Part shown: in pieces, positions 11,915 through 23,136 of the stretch | Numbering within the stretch: the first letter of the stretch is position 1 | Layout of the letters: each line of letters starts with the position of its first letter | Assembly: GCA_020881915.1 (NCBI GenBank) | Contig: JAJFPB010000002.1 | Coordinates: 3,968,001 to 4,032,000, forward strand | Direction of reading: 5' to 3' | Length of the DNA: 64,000 nt | Source: Paramyrothecium sp. XJ0827 | Taxonomy: Eukaryota; Ascomycota; Sordariomycetes; Hypocreales; Stachybotryaceae | Position numbers and translations under genes: made by a program | Notes under the pieces: generated by a model | What the model was told of the DNA's origin: nothing | The model's input: the letters and a program-made list of their open reading frames with translations, nothing else | Database searches by the model: none

Positions 11915-13831
11915 GGTGAAGGATTTGGGGGTTTTGTCTTTTTTTTTATGGGTGATCCGTCGAGACGAGGGGTATTCTAATGGAAAATCCTCCGGGAGAG
12001 ACGGTAGGAGAAAAAAGGTAGATAAGGAAAAGGAAGGAACAGCAAATGAACGAACCAGTGCCCCTGTGAACCCTTTGAGCCTAGGAGTATGGAATAGGCC
12101 GCGAGATGCAGATGCAAAGAATAGAAAATGCACCAGCAGACTGTGGACGATAAGTGGCGGTTCCAAGTCTCTGATATGGGCGGCGATAGAGGTCGAGGCG
12201 GGGTGCTGTGGTTGGCGGGGCACGTTTTTTTCTCAAAAAATTTCAGTCCACAAAGAATTTATCAGGCATCAAGTCCAGGCATCAAGTACCTTATTCAGGG
12301 CACCTTGTCGGCGCGGCGTCGAGGTACCGGTACCTCTGCACTTGCCGCATCCACCCCCCATCCTTGAGTTCTTTTTTTTTTTTTCTTCATGCATGGATGC
12401 ACGTAAGAGTCAGCCAACTTATCCATCCGCCTGCATTACGGTATGCCCATGGCTTCGACGCATTCTAGATAAGCGGAATCTCACCAAGACATTTGCAAAT
12501 ATCCCGGATGGTTATTTCCCATTGTACTTGTCACAAACCCATTTCCCATGCGGCTGCTGCTAGACAATGTCTCAATTATTTGCTTTCGACTTGCTCAGAC
12601 TCAATGTACGTCAAGGTTTGGGAATGAATCCAGCCTTGAAACCATTTTGACGTCATCTTAATCCCCAGGACCCCCATTGGCCCTACCGGTTCCACTTCAG
12701 GATTTTCATGTGCCCCACGCCCGACACCCTCGCCTCGGCGCTGCCGCAGCTACCCTATACCCCAGGCACCTCAGCATCACCAACATCGTAAAAAGCATCA
12801 GACCACGGTCTGCGCTGCTTGGTATTTCGGAGCCTGGCTGCCCTTTGTTTTGTCAGTGCTTCCTCTATGTATGTTTTGATACAGAGCAGAGTGCTTCTAT
12901 CATCGCTTACCCACTCCTGCTGAACGTTTGTTCCGCCTTGCTTGTCACAAGCTTGCCTTGATCGTATCATTTCTGATGGCACAAGTTGCGGCTGCATATC
13001 TCCTCGCTCCCTCCGAGCAGCTTCTGCATAATCCGGAACATGCTCCATCATGGAGCTTGGTAGGAGGAATCGGGATGTCTGATCTTCGTTCGACGTTGCA
13101 ACCTGACCAGGAGACGTTGCCTCGCTCGCCCGTTCGCAGCCACACGCTTTCAAACAAGTAGCCAGTGGCTTCAACATTGCAGTACCGGGTTGGCTGGACT
13201 CGTCTTCAGTATGAGAGGGTTACAGAATGGTGAAATGAACTTCCAGGGTTCGGTAATCGTTCTTTTAAAACCCGGGAAACCCCCGAAATGCAATGGAAGC
13301 ATTTAACTAACATGCACAGCCGGATGCTGCCGAGCTCTCCGCGTCTGACAAAGTGCGAACCACGGAAAACATACTTCGGTATCATGGATACTTGTGTTTG
13401 CAGAATCTTGTTGCCTAAAGCTTACCCTCGCGATACGTCCACAGTCGCTACTAATGTCTCTGCTCACTTTCCCCTGCCAGCCCGGCAAAATGTTGATATA
13501 TGTTCCAATGCAGCAACTTTACCAGTTTCGCAGCCCGAGAACTGGTAGTTGGGATATGATTGAACATTACAGATCCCAGGCTTTACTCATGAAACTGTAT
13601 GCGTCGGTTCTGTCGCATCACACCACCTCGTAAAACTCAAACGATGGGTCACAGTCCCAGGCAGCCACATACAGGCCAATCAAGACGTACATGCTGAAGA
13701 TGAACTACTTGCTGTAAAGGAGCATCACAATCATTGGTAAGGACTCATTGGCATGCAAGATCTGACGCGAACGTGTCGATTCGTAAAGCTATTTTACATT
13801 TGGTCATTCCTCATTCCATCGAATCAAGCGC
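11915..13831. other. ARB1 promoter region, no other gene seen
   Basis: The first 300 bp are the ARB1 leader, CT-rich in its sense. A perfect CRE (TGACGTCA) lies at 12649-12656. A 140-codon minus-strand frame (13177-12755) exists, but I find no domain or supporting splice context. A T10-plus run lies near 12370. Confidence 0.5.
12649..12656. promoter_or_regulatory. Perfect CRE palindrome TGACGTCA
   Basis: An ATF/CREB-type bZIP site, about 735 bp upstream of the ARB1 start codon. Binding is inferred only from the sequence match. Confidence 0.3.
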
Positions 13832-14488
13832 TTAAGCAGGGACATCAGACTTGAGACCATCATACTTGGTCTCGGTCGTCAGCTCGTCCTGCTTGGGGCC
13901 GGCATCACGGCCACCCCGGTTTAGGTTCTGCTGGAACTGCAACTCAGCCAGCCGGCTGGGGTCGTTCTCGCTGCCGGGCTCCGAAGACAGTGCAGCCTTG
14001 AGGCCGTCCTTGACCTTGGACTCGTCCCATCCACCCTCTGTCAGGTTCTTGCCGTGGGGGCCGGATTCGTCTCTAATGTACTGGTTGGCAACGTAGGTAG
14101 GTGCTGTACCGGCGGACGACTGGGGGACATTCTCAGAACGACCGCTGTTGCTGGCCTTGGCGAAGCTAGTAGGGTCTGTGGGTGCGTTGTCCTTGACTGT
14201 GGCTCGGAGGCCGGACCCGGCATCGGAGGTTGATGATTGCTGGTTGGAGGTGTTCTCAGTTCGAGCACTTCGGTGCTCACCCCGGTTCTCCGTAAAAGCA
14301 CCGCCTTCACGCTTCGACTCGGCGGCGAGAGATTCTGAGTTAACCTTGCCAGTGGCCTCACGGGTCACTGGGGCATTACGGCCGAGGTCGACCTTAAGGT
14401 GGAGTCAGCATGCGATTCCAAGTCTTGTATTGATGGAGGTCCGTACCTTCTGGCCCGCGCTGGTAGACTTATTCTGGTTGCTAGACAT
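13832..14488 (-). CDS. Small hydrophilic LEA-like conserved fungal protein
   Basis: Exon 1 (14488..14447, 14 codons) encodes MSSNQNKSTSAGQK; a 54-bp intron follows; exon 2 (14392..13832) completes 200 residues. The protein is almost entirely polar (Ser, Gly, Glu, Asn, Lys), has no hydrophobic core, signal peptide or Cys, and carries blocks I recall from conserved but unnamed ascomycete proteins: RNAPVTREATGKV, SLAAESKREGGAF, YIRDESGPHGKNLTEGG and DPSRLAELQF. The composition resembles LEA/SMP-type stress proteins, so a role in desiccation or spore stress is inference. A TATA-like stretch lies about 165 bp upstream (14652-14658). The splice is supported because the first exon supplies a good start and joins in phase 0 before the conserved block. 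Confidence 0.8.
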
Positions 14489-16704
14489 GTTGGCAGATTT
14501 TTTATAGCGAGGTGAAAGACGTAGGATGAGCTGCTTCAAACTCGGAGTTGATTGAACAATTGAATGTATCTTGACTAGAAACCAAGCAAAAGAATATCGT
14601 GAAATACCACAAGTTATATCTAAGAGCCGAAGTAATGACGACTAGGTCGACTTATATGACATCATGGAATACTGCTGCCGTTGATCTGTGTGGTGCAGAG
14701 CATTTCATCACAACAGACGTAACATCTGGGTCTTACTCCACAGAATGTGCACAAGAATCCACGGAACAGGCGAGAGATTTGCATCACGTCAGATGTGTGA
14801 GCGCTTCTAAGATCGCGATGAAGGAATGGTGCTGGCTAGCTAGAACCTTCGCTCACCAGTGGTCATGACATAGGCCGACCGTCACCGAGGCTCACTTGGC
14901 ACCTCAGGCCTACGAGAGCAGCCTAGCCTCGACATATCCTCGAATTATTTTTCGCTGCATTTGAAGAAATATGGGACGCCTTAGTCTCCAATAAGTGCAG
15001 GGCTGACTGTCTTGATTCGGGGAAGGCCGACTTGTCTGATACTCCAGCGGCCGGGCCGTTTCGCCGGGAGCCGATATCCGGCTTGGTCCGTCGCCCCCGC
15101 CCGCGACAGCGGATCCGAGACACTGACGGAACGGAAGTGGAATTCTGGAACGACTGTCTATAGACATCACGGCAGTGATGGCGGCAGGGATTTTACATGC
15201 AACAGCTTAAATGGGCATTGGAGCCAACGAGCACTGCCAACAATCAGCAGCCAGCAATCAGCCATCTAGGTTCACTAATTCGACGAGAATTACGGTCCAG
15301 ACACTCACGGAAAAAATGCCAAGCATTTCTAATAATAATTCTCGTAATTCTTAGCCTGCGCCGCTGTTTATCTGTCACTGGACTCGATTTAGGGTAGGAC
15401 AATGTGCCAGGCATTGACAGGACCTGACACGCTCAGGAGGCTTGCAGCTACCATTCATGCGTACAAAATCGCATTCAGAGAAGAAAATGACCCGGTTTCC
15501 CCTTCTACACATTCAAGTATTGATTCAATGTCATATTACAAACCAGGACCGATTTATGAGTTGTAATCGCCATTTTTTACTCCCTGATGAACTCTCTTGA
15601 GGCGGTGTTAGAACATTGGTGACGCATTCTGCTGCGCCTTGTATCTTGGCTTTTCATCCCGAGCGGTGAGCAAAGAAAACGGGCCCCAAAGCCTCCATTC
15701 TGGGATGACTCGCGACAGAATGTAAGAAATGTCTTGAGAAATTAGTAAAAAAGCATTTCTCATTTTAGAGATTTATCAATATTTTGCGAGTATTCTGCTT
15801 TTTCTGTTCTTTCTAAAAGCCGTCTAGTAACAAACACCAGAAGGGGCAAAACGGTGACTACCTTATGAGGTGTTAATATTGTGTTTTGCACCATCGCCAA
15901 TTTTTCTCAGCCGCTTGTCAGCCTCATATTCCCAATCCCATTATTAGAGAGGACCCTTATTTAATTTGCTGCCTTTGGCATTGATGGTCCGAGCAAGTTA
16001 GTACAAAATTGGCCTCGAGCAGCTTGCATAATGCAGAACCATTTTGGCAGACCCCAATAGTCTAGCATTTAACATTAGCCTCAACCGTATTTCCCATTTG
16101 GTACGGATGCAACCAGCGTAGCAGTGCCGCGGATCAGCAGGCAATCTACTCCAATTGGAAAAACTTGTGAGGTCGCTTAGGTGCACGAAAGACGAACCAA
16201 GATCTGGATGGCGCCTGATCTCGCTTCAGCCACGTATTTGTCTTGCTTTAACCGAGCACCTCATTACCTTGCTCTAAGTCTCTTTGTTTAGACAAAACCG
16301 GGAACACGGTCCTTGTTCGTCTACGTCACAACGCATTCCCGCGCCAAGAACAGGGATAGCCACGATGCTGTCCAATGATCCGCTGCCACCAGGCCGACTG
16401 GCCATGGGATATGGCTGGGAAATGCATTCATTCACTGGATCGGGTGGGCAGTCGGCCATCTTGGCCCCAGCCAAGACTGGCGTACGAGGACGCTACGCTG
16501 AGACACGGGTGCACCGGCGCATATTTTGCTGGGCAAACCCGTCACCATTCATTTGACATGGGGGCAATAGACGCTTTATAACCATGCTGAGTGCCAAATC
16601 ATGGATGCTTGCTCTTGTGGCAGCGGTATCTGCTCTTCCAACACCTTGAAAAGCCCATTCGCTTTGTTTTGCCGACCTTGATCTCGTCGCCTAGCGTTTT
16701 CGAG
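14489..16704. other. AT-rich divergent intergenic region
   Basis: Lies between the divergent LEA-like and kinase-like genes. From about 14.9 to 16.2 kb the base composition is visibly more AT-rich than the neighbourhood, with no frame that looks coding. Possible old repeat, but no terminal repeats are clear. Confidence 0.45.
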
Positions 16705-18060
16705 ATGGCAAAGCCGGCGCCTTCTTATCCCCCGTCACCTCAGTTCTGGGGCCGGAAACCATGGCCAACATTACGCAGTACATCTAGGACCACCAAGTGG
16801 ACAAAGGTGCTGCTTCTCACGCTCGCCTTGCTTGGTCTCTACCAGTTCAAGGTGGCATTTTCCGCCGCCAGGAAAACGCTGGAGGACAAGTACGGACCGA
16901 CCGTCTACGCTGGCCTGACGTCGCCGGAACAGCAGAGGCTGAATAGCACGGCGTGGACATGGACGGAGAGCCAGAACTCGAAAGCGCAGCGAGGCTCCTA
17001 TTCTCGACAGGAAATATGGGCGCACCGAAGAGACTGGAAGAGGCTTGGATCAGGCTTCGAAGGCGAAACGTTTATATACAGCGACACCGTGGTAAAGACT
17101 TACAAAATGGGAAATGCACCTTTCCGGAATTGCGTGCCCGGGATCGAGCAAGGCCTGCGGTGGCCCACGGAGATTCAGGCGTCATTATTGCTCGGCGGCC
17201 TGTCGGCTCCGGATGAACTCGACAGTAACACCGCTTTCGTCCCCGTGGTCGATTATTTCCTCGCCACAGATGCCGGGGGTAGGAATGCAAAATGGCATCT
17301 CGTGACGCCATTCCTGATGTCGGGAAACCTCGAGAAGCTGGCTCGTCAGCTGCGCGAAGCCGAGCGGCCGTACACAGCTCGCGATATCGACATTGTTTAC
17401 CGTGCGTCGCTGGAAAATGTGCTGAGCGGACTCTATGCGATGCATGACAAGCATCACTTGTGCCATGACGACATCAAGTTCGACAACATCTTGACCGCGC
17501 CGACCGACGCGTCGGCGACTTACAACCCGGACCCGGAAACCAAGACGCACTGGATGCTGGCGGATATGGGCAACGTGCGCGAGATCAGCCATCGGTACCA
17601 CTCCTCGATACTGTGGTCCGTCCTGAACAACAACCTACCCGATTGCCGATCGAACGACGTGGTCCGCCTGGTCAAGACGTACATGCGATTTCTGAGAAGC
17701 TCGGTGGATGACGTTGCAGCATTCGACGCGGCGTTCCTCGAGGGCAGAGAGCCCTGGAGCAGACTATTTTGGACCACGTATGAGGCGGTGCTGGCGGGCC
17801 GAACCATAGTCGCGCTCAAGTCGCAGCTGCAGTCGCAGATGCAGCATCACCCAACGAGCGAGCCGCTCGAGTGGAACCGATCCAACGGCGGCGCACCAGT
17901 CCCGAGCGGACCCCTTGGTCGAGTGTTCGTCGGACGCAGCGGCGCCAGGGCCAAGGTTGTGCTGGACATGACCAAGGTCAGCGCGGGCGAGAAGCTGGCT
18001 CGCAACTGGGGCTTCTCGTGGCTTCTGGGGGTTCCCGTGGCGAGCTGCAGCGCCAGGTAA
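16705..18060 (+). CDS. Membrane-anchored atypical protein-kinase-like protein
   Basis: A 451-residue single-exon protein. A basic N-terminus, one hydrophobic helix at about 34-52 and an N-glycosylation sequon (NST, 80-82) suggest a type II protein whose kinase-like domain faces the secretory lumen. Kinase signatures are present but altered: a Gly-rich loop LGSGFEGETF (114-123), candidate lysine K131 in VVKTYK, a helix-C candidate E156, catalytic loop HDDIKFDN (254-261; HDD in place of HRD) and DMG (287-289) in place of DFG. All polar catalytic residues (Asp, Lys, Asn, Asp) remain, so activity is possible. I do not recognise a named family; lumenal kinases such as POMK or FAM20 are functional parallels only. 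The frame is open upstream to 16591, but this Met gives the usual short cytosolic tail. Confidence 0.75.
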   Translation: MAKPAPSYPPSPQFWGRKPWPTLRSTSRTTKWTKVLLLTLALLGLYQFKVAFSAARKTLEDKYGPTVYAGLTSPEQQRLNSTAWTWTESQNSKAQRGSYSRQEIWAHRRDWKRLGSGFEGETFIYSDTVVKTYKMGNAPFRNCVPGIEQGLRWPTEIQASLLLGGLSAPDELDSNTAFVPVVDYFLATDAGGRNAKWHLVTPFLMSGNLEKLARQLREAERPYTARDIDIVYRASLENVLSGLYAMHDKHHLCHDDIKFDNILTAPTDASATYNPDPETKTHWMLADMGNVREISHRYHSSILWSVLNNNLPDCRSNDVVRLVKTYMRFLRSSVDDVAAFDAAFLEGREPWSRLFWTTYEAVLAGRTIVALKSQLQSQMQHHPTSEPLEWNRSNGGAPVPSGPLGRVFVGRSGARAKVVLDMTKVSAGEKLARNWGFSWLLGVPVASCSAR

Positions 18061-18996
18061 AGGGAGGCTCAAAAGGACGCGGCTGGGGACGCACAGGGCT
18101 CCGGGCTGGGGGCATCATTTTGTGGAGTTTGGGATTGTTGATTGTTAATTGTTCCGATACCCTTTGGTTTGACGATTGAAACGATGTCAACGGCTTAGCT
18201 GCCGTGCGATGGGGAAGCGGAAACAGCTTGTGGAAAACAGCAACACTAGTTTCTATGATGAGAGCAACGATTATAGTATCTATCACGACCATGAATTAGC
18301 AGAGATCCTTTTCTCCTTCTCGAACAATGACGTGTATAATGATCGGAGCCCGGACGGCCCATGGCTGCGTTGATTTCATTGTCTTGGCATCTAAGAGTTA
18401 CGACATGACGACGTCGTGGCAGCATCATGGCTCGCAGGTCGCGTGCTACATGAGAGTGATTGCCGTGGGGACATTGCCACGACGTTTGGGCAGTACCAAG
18501 GCTGGGGCATCCTCTAGCAGGGGGGTATAGTCATGTGCAGTGCTCAACTGGTGGTTGACAAGTTCTACTATTCTATTGGTTATGATAGAAAGGTGCCGAT
18601 TGGTCTTTGCTGGAGTTCGGTGCTGTCTACCCTGCTGTACCTTGCAATCAGCCTTGGCAAGCCGTCTGAGGCTGTGAGGGCAACGGTGCGCTGTGAGAGG
18701 GCTTCGCCACAGGATGATCTGGAGGCGCTGAGGCGCGCAGGCAGCCACGGCAGATTGCTTTCGAGGCAAAACGGCAGTGCCAGAAGGAATATATAGTTTC
18801 GAGTCCGTCCGAGGTTTTCGAAGGCGAACCATACGAATCAATCTCAACATTGTTTCAGAAATACATTGCGAAACCGCCTCTCGTTGTGACAAGCACAAAA
18901 CACCACTCTCAGAGTCCAGCACCGGTTTGGATCAGCGCGGACCAGCCGGACAAGCAACTAGAAACACCAACTACTAAAACACGCACGCAACAAACC
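18061..18996. other. Intergenic; promoter of the 54-residue gene
   Basis: No other gene is supported. A TATA-like AATATATAG at 18788-18796 lies about 200 bp before the start codon at 18997, and an A/C-rich leader (18960-18996) ends in CAAACC directly before the ATG. Confidence 0.5.
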
Positions 18997-19161
18997 ATGA
19001 GCGAGCTCGTGTACCACGACGGCCACTACCACCGCGTCAAGGGCTCCTCGTCGGACCGCCGAGGCCACCGTTCGATCGGTGTCTGGCGCGTGACCCACGA
19101 CCTATGGGACGAGGTGCTGTACGGGGTCGGCAGCCTCTGTTACAAAATCCAGGGGCGCTGA
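18997..19161 (+). CDS. Small hypothetical protein, 54 residues
   Basis: An uninterrupted frame of 55 codons with a favourable fungal start context (CAAACCATGA), preceded by an A/C-rich leader and a TATA-like box. The peptide starts MSELVYHDGHYHRVKGSS, is rich in His, Tyr and Arg, and ends with a compact hydrophobic segment WDEVLYGVGSLCYKI before a basic tail. No signal peptide and only one Cys, so it does not look like a secreted effector. Function unknown. The promoter-like surroundings argue for a real gene; its short length is the main doubt. It could also be the first exon of a longer gene, but I see no clear donor before the stop. Confidence 0.5.
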   Translation: MSELVYHDGHYHRVKGSSSDRRGHRSIGVWRVTHDLWDEVLYGVGSLCYKIQGR

Positions 19162-21371
19162 GGCCTCGCAAACTGTGGCCCATCGCCATTGGCCGGGTTC
19201 CCAGGGGGTTTCAATCAGCAGCAAGCTTGCAGGAGCGCAGAAGCTATTCTTAGCCGACAATGACTGTCTTTCGATTCCTTCTCAACAAGCGCGGGCCATC
19301 GGATCCAAAATCAGCACAATGATTTTCGGCGACATCAACAGGGTCAGATCAGAAGTAGGCACTGTACGGGCATGTTTGTGGACGTTACGTTGCTCCTGAT
19401 CACCGGCGTCCGAACAATCGATCAACTCTGAAACGCTGAGTGAGATGGAGACCCCTGTCTAGCCAGGAGATCGATGGAGTCTTGGCCCATCGTCATATCG
19501 CCAAGCAAGCAAGCAAGCAAGCAAACACACACTGACCAGTGCGGCTCGATGCCGAGCAACTTGGGGCCAGGTCGTTAGCTTGGCGCCCAGAAATCGAGAA
19601 CGCCATGTGCCGACTGCAGACTTGGCTCCAGACGTAAATCGGGAGATGAGCATCGACAGACAGCCATCGATCGCGGTGGAGTCCTGCCAGGGAACTTCCA
19701 AGGAACTACCAAGGAACAGTCGAGGTGGACGGTGGAGGGCAACGCGTAACGGCAAATGCTCGACATGCCTTTGGAGGGCGAGGGCCGACGGTGGAATGGC
19801 TTTAGGCCTTTAAGCTTGTACGTAACTGTATTGTAGGACCTTAGTGAAAGGGAACCATAGAAAGGAGCCAAATTGGCGCGCGAGCCTTTGTACCAAAAGA
19901 TCCTTTCTCGGATCCAAACACGAGCATTGACCTGGTACGACGCTATACGGCGTTTAGTGGCTCAATAAAGAACAAATACGATGGTCAGACCTGCAGCACA
20001 TGACGGCCGGCTGGAGCGGCACTACGGTAGCGGTACGAACCTGTAATGGTGTCGTGGTAGGGAGATTGCCCCCTATTCCGTGCCCGGGGGTGTTCAGCAA
20101 GTTCAGGTTAGGTAAGGCAAAGTAGCTACCGTGGGCAGGGTAGGATACACCCCAAAGGGTGTGCTGTGTACAGGTGGGAATACAAACATGAGAAAAAATA
20201 GAAGAAGAAAACAAAGAGAAAAAGGTGTGTGGGATTCACTGTGCCGCCTGCGCAATGCTCGGCGCAAAGGCACAGTGCTGTTACCAGCAGGCCCCATCGC
20301 CATTGTCCTGTCCTGTTTCTGCGACACGGCCAGGAACTGTGACAATCCACAGGTCGGCTGGTCGGTGCCGCGCTAACAGCACATCGCAATAAGGCTGTGG
20401 GCGGTTTGCTAGGCGGGACATGAAACCCACGGCGGGCGACTACATGATCAGCACTGACACGGTGTCTCAATGCCCACTTGCAAGTCTCTGTTTCTTGTTC
20501 CCTCCCTCCCGTCCAGGTCGAGCCGCCGCCATCCAGGTCAAGTCAGATCAGGCTGGACGGGGACTGGATGGGACGAGATGGAGCAATGAGCCCACACCAC
20601 TTACAGAAGTGCTCAACACGAGACGCAAGCGCCATGATTGGCCACAGGGGCACCCCCGAAGGCACAGGCAAGGGCTACGCCTAGACAAGCTTCGCATCTC
20701 ATGCTCTCATCTCATGCTTTCATCTCCCCCGACGCTGCGCCCTCAGGGGTCCACCCATGCCATGCCACCAACAGTCGTTCTCGATCCACCTCACGCCCCC
20801 CTGCCCTGCTGCCGGCTATTGGCCCCCCCTAGCCTGCCTGCCCTGCCTGGCTCGCCAGGCCCGTCTCCATTGTCCAGTGCGAGCACTGCGAGGCCCCGAA
20901 GTCCGTCCCTGCGCCCCCTGTTCGTCTTGCCTCTTGAAGCTAGATCAGCGCCGGCCTGCTCTTGCTCCCCTGGCCCCAATCCCTTTTGGGCCGAGTGCCC
21001 AGCCGCGCCCAGCCGGCAAGACAAAACCACGGTCCCCCGGAGCGGCCAAAACCATCCCGTCTTGCTCTCCTTCTTGCTCTTCCAATTTTCCACAGTCGTT
21101 CTTCTCTAATCCCCCCATTTTCGTGTCCTTCGCTGTAATTCTGGCGGACGGGCTTCTTTTTTAACTTCATATCCTCTCGTTGGTAAGCTCTTTGTATTTC
21201 CACAATCCAACTACTCGAGGTCGGCCACCTTCCGAATCGTGCCACCCATTCACGTCGCTCACTCTCATCCGAAACGGATTTAACCACGTAAACAATTTTT
21301 GCAACTACTTGGGACGATCTGCACCAAAATTTCCACGCCCGCCGAAAGACCCCAGACATCCAGTCACCACA
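19162..21371. other. Intergenic; promoter/leader of the GH72 gene
   Basis: No supported gene. Contains a CAAG tetranucleotide repeat at 19502-19525 and, from about 20.7 kb on, a strongly C/CT-rich stretch (long Pro/Ser-only frames) leading to the GH72 start, typical of a highly expressed fungal gene's 5' leader. Confidence 0.5.
19502..19525 (+). repeat. CAAG tandem microsatellite
   Basis: About six consecutive CAAG units. Intergenic, no coding consequence. Confidence 0.8.
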
Positions 21372-23136
21372 ATGGGTCTTGCCAAGGTTTCCATCGCCGC
21401 CCTCGGCCTCGTGGGCGGCGCTTCCGCTGCTCTCCAGCCCATCGTCATGAAGGTACAGTTCGCTTGCGTTCCGCTCCTGCGAGGCTCAATCTTTGCTCAC
21501 AATACTTGCGTCTTCAGGGCCAGAAGTTCTTCTACGAAAACGGAACCCAGTTCTACATGAAGGGTATCGCCTACCAGGAGGACGTTGCTGCCGGTGGTCA
21601 GGGAACCATCTCGGACAGCGACAGCAACAAGGATTACACCGACCCCCTGGCCGACAAGAAGAAGTGCGATCGTGACATCCCCAACCTGGTCGATCTTGGC
21701 ATCAACACCATCCGAACCTACGCCATCAACCCCGAACTCGACCACGATTATTGCATGGAGAAGCTCGACAAGGCCGGCATCTACGTCATCTCCGATCTGA
21801 GCCAGCCTAAGGTGTCCATCAACCGTGACGATCCCCACTGGGACACCGATCTCCTCAAGCGTTACACGGATGTTGTCGACTCCTTGGCCGGTTACTCCAA
21901 CGTCATTGGCTTCTTCGGTGGCAACGAGGTCAGCAACAGCGCCAACAACACCCAGGCTTCCGCCTTCGTCAAGGCCGCCGTCCGTGACACCAAGAAGCAC
22001 ATCAAGGACACCCAGAAGCGCTGGCTGGGTGTTGGCTACGCTTCCAATGACGACGAGGATATCCGTGGCGAGATCGCCCACTACTTCAACTGCGGTGAGC
22101 AGGAGTCGAGCATTGACTACTGGGGCTACAATATCTACTCTTGGTGCGGTGACAGTGACATGCAAACTTCCGGCTATGACAAGCAGGTCGAGTTTTTCTC
22201 CAACTACTCTATTCCCGTCTTCTTCGCCGAGTACGGCTGCAACAACCAGAAGGGTGGTGCTGATGCCCGTACCTGGACCGACACTGAGGCCCTCTACACC
22301 GACGAGATGACTGGCGTCTTCAGCGGTGGTATCGTCTACATGTACTTCAACGAGACCAACGACTACGGTATGTCCTGATGCCATCTCAAATCTGCGCACC
22401 GCGTTCTTGTGCTAACTCATTCGTAACAGGTGTCGTTCAGATCAAGGATGGAAAGGACATCATCATGGACAACTTTGAGCCCCTGGCCAAGGCCCACAAG
22501 GCTGCCAAGCCCAAGACCATCGAGATGGACGACTACACTCCTGAGAACGCCAGGCCTGCTTCTTGCCCCGCCATCTCCGACACCTGGAAGGTTTCTTCCG
22601 AGGCCCTCCCCCCTGTTCCCGATTCCTCCCTTTGCGAGTGCATGGTCAAGTCCCGCGAGTGTGTTCCCACCAGCGACCTCGACCCTGAGAACTTCGGTGA
22701 CCTCTTTGGCTTCGTTTGCGGTGTTGTCGACACGGTCCCTGCCATGAAGGATGCCTGCAGGGCCATCAACGGTGAGCCCGAGGTTGGTGTCTACGGTGCC
22801 TACAGCATGTGCACTCCCCGACAGAAGCTTGCCTACGTCCTGGATGCCTACTACAAGGGTACCAACAAGGCTTCCGACTCTTGCAAGCACGACGGCGCTG
22901 CCGAGCTCCAGGACGCTCAGACCGAGAGCTCTTGCCGTGCCAAGCTCAAGACCGCCGACGACCACAACAAGGAGGTCGCCAAGGCTCCCACAGCCAGCGA
23001 CTCGTCTTCTGGTGGCAACGACAACAGCAGCGGATCCGAGGAGGAAGACCCCGGCTCCTTCGGTATCCGCAGCGCTCCCGTCAGCCTGTACATGGCTCTC
23101 GCCATGGGTGCCGGTGCTGTCATGGCCATGCTGTAA
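21372..23136 (+). CDS. gas1: GPI-anchored beta-1,3-glucanosyltransferase, GH72 with CBM43/X8
   Basis: Three exons (21372..21452, 21518..22367, 22430..23136) give 545 residues. The enzyme cuts and re-joins beta-1,3-glucan chains at the plasma membrane to elongate cell-wall glucan. Visible parts: signal peptide 1-19; GH72 domain about 25-335 with acid/base E164 in GGNEVSN and nucleophile E265 in FFAEYG; a Cys-rich CBM43/X8 module about 376-480; a Ser/Asn/Glu-rich stalk; and a C-terminal hydrophobic GPI signal after GSFGIRSAP. The X8 module puts it in the GH72+ group (yeast Gas1/Gas2, Aspergillus Gel4 type) rather than the Gel1 group. The first intron falls at the end of the signal region, the second has a GCTAAC branch sequence. 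Confidence 0.95.

Noticed and set aside
12755..13177. 140-codon minus-strand frame
   Set aside because: No domain, no splice partners, ordinary promoter-like surroundings; kept only as a remark in the intergenic entry.
15283..15345. 10-bp inverted repeat ACGAGAATTA / TAATTCTCGT
   Set aside because: Too short and AT-rich to tell from chance; no longer arms or duplications.
20420..21109. 229-codon Pro/Ser/Leu-rich plus-strand frame before the GH72 gene
   Set aside because: Translation of a C-rich promoter/leader tract; no conserved block.
21497..22399. 300-codon minus-strand frame opposite the GH72 gene
   Set aside because: Exact antisense of conserved catalytic exons; no domain of its own.
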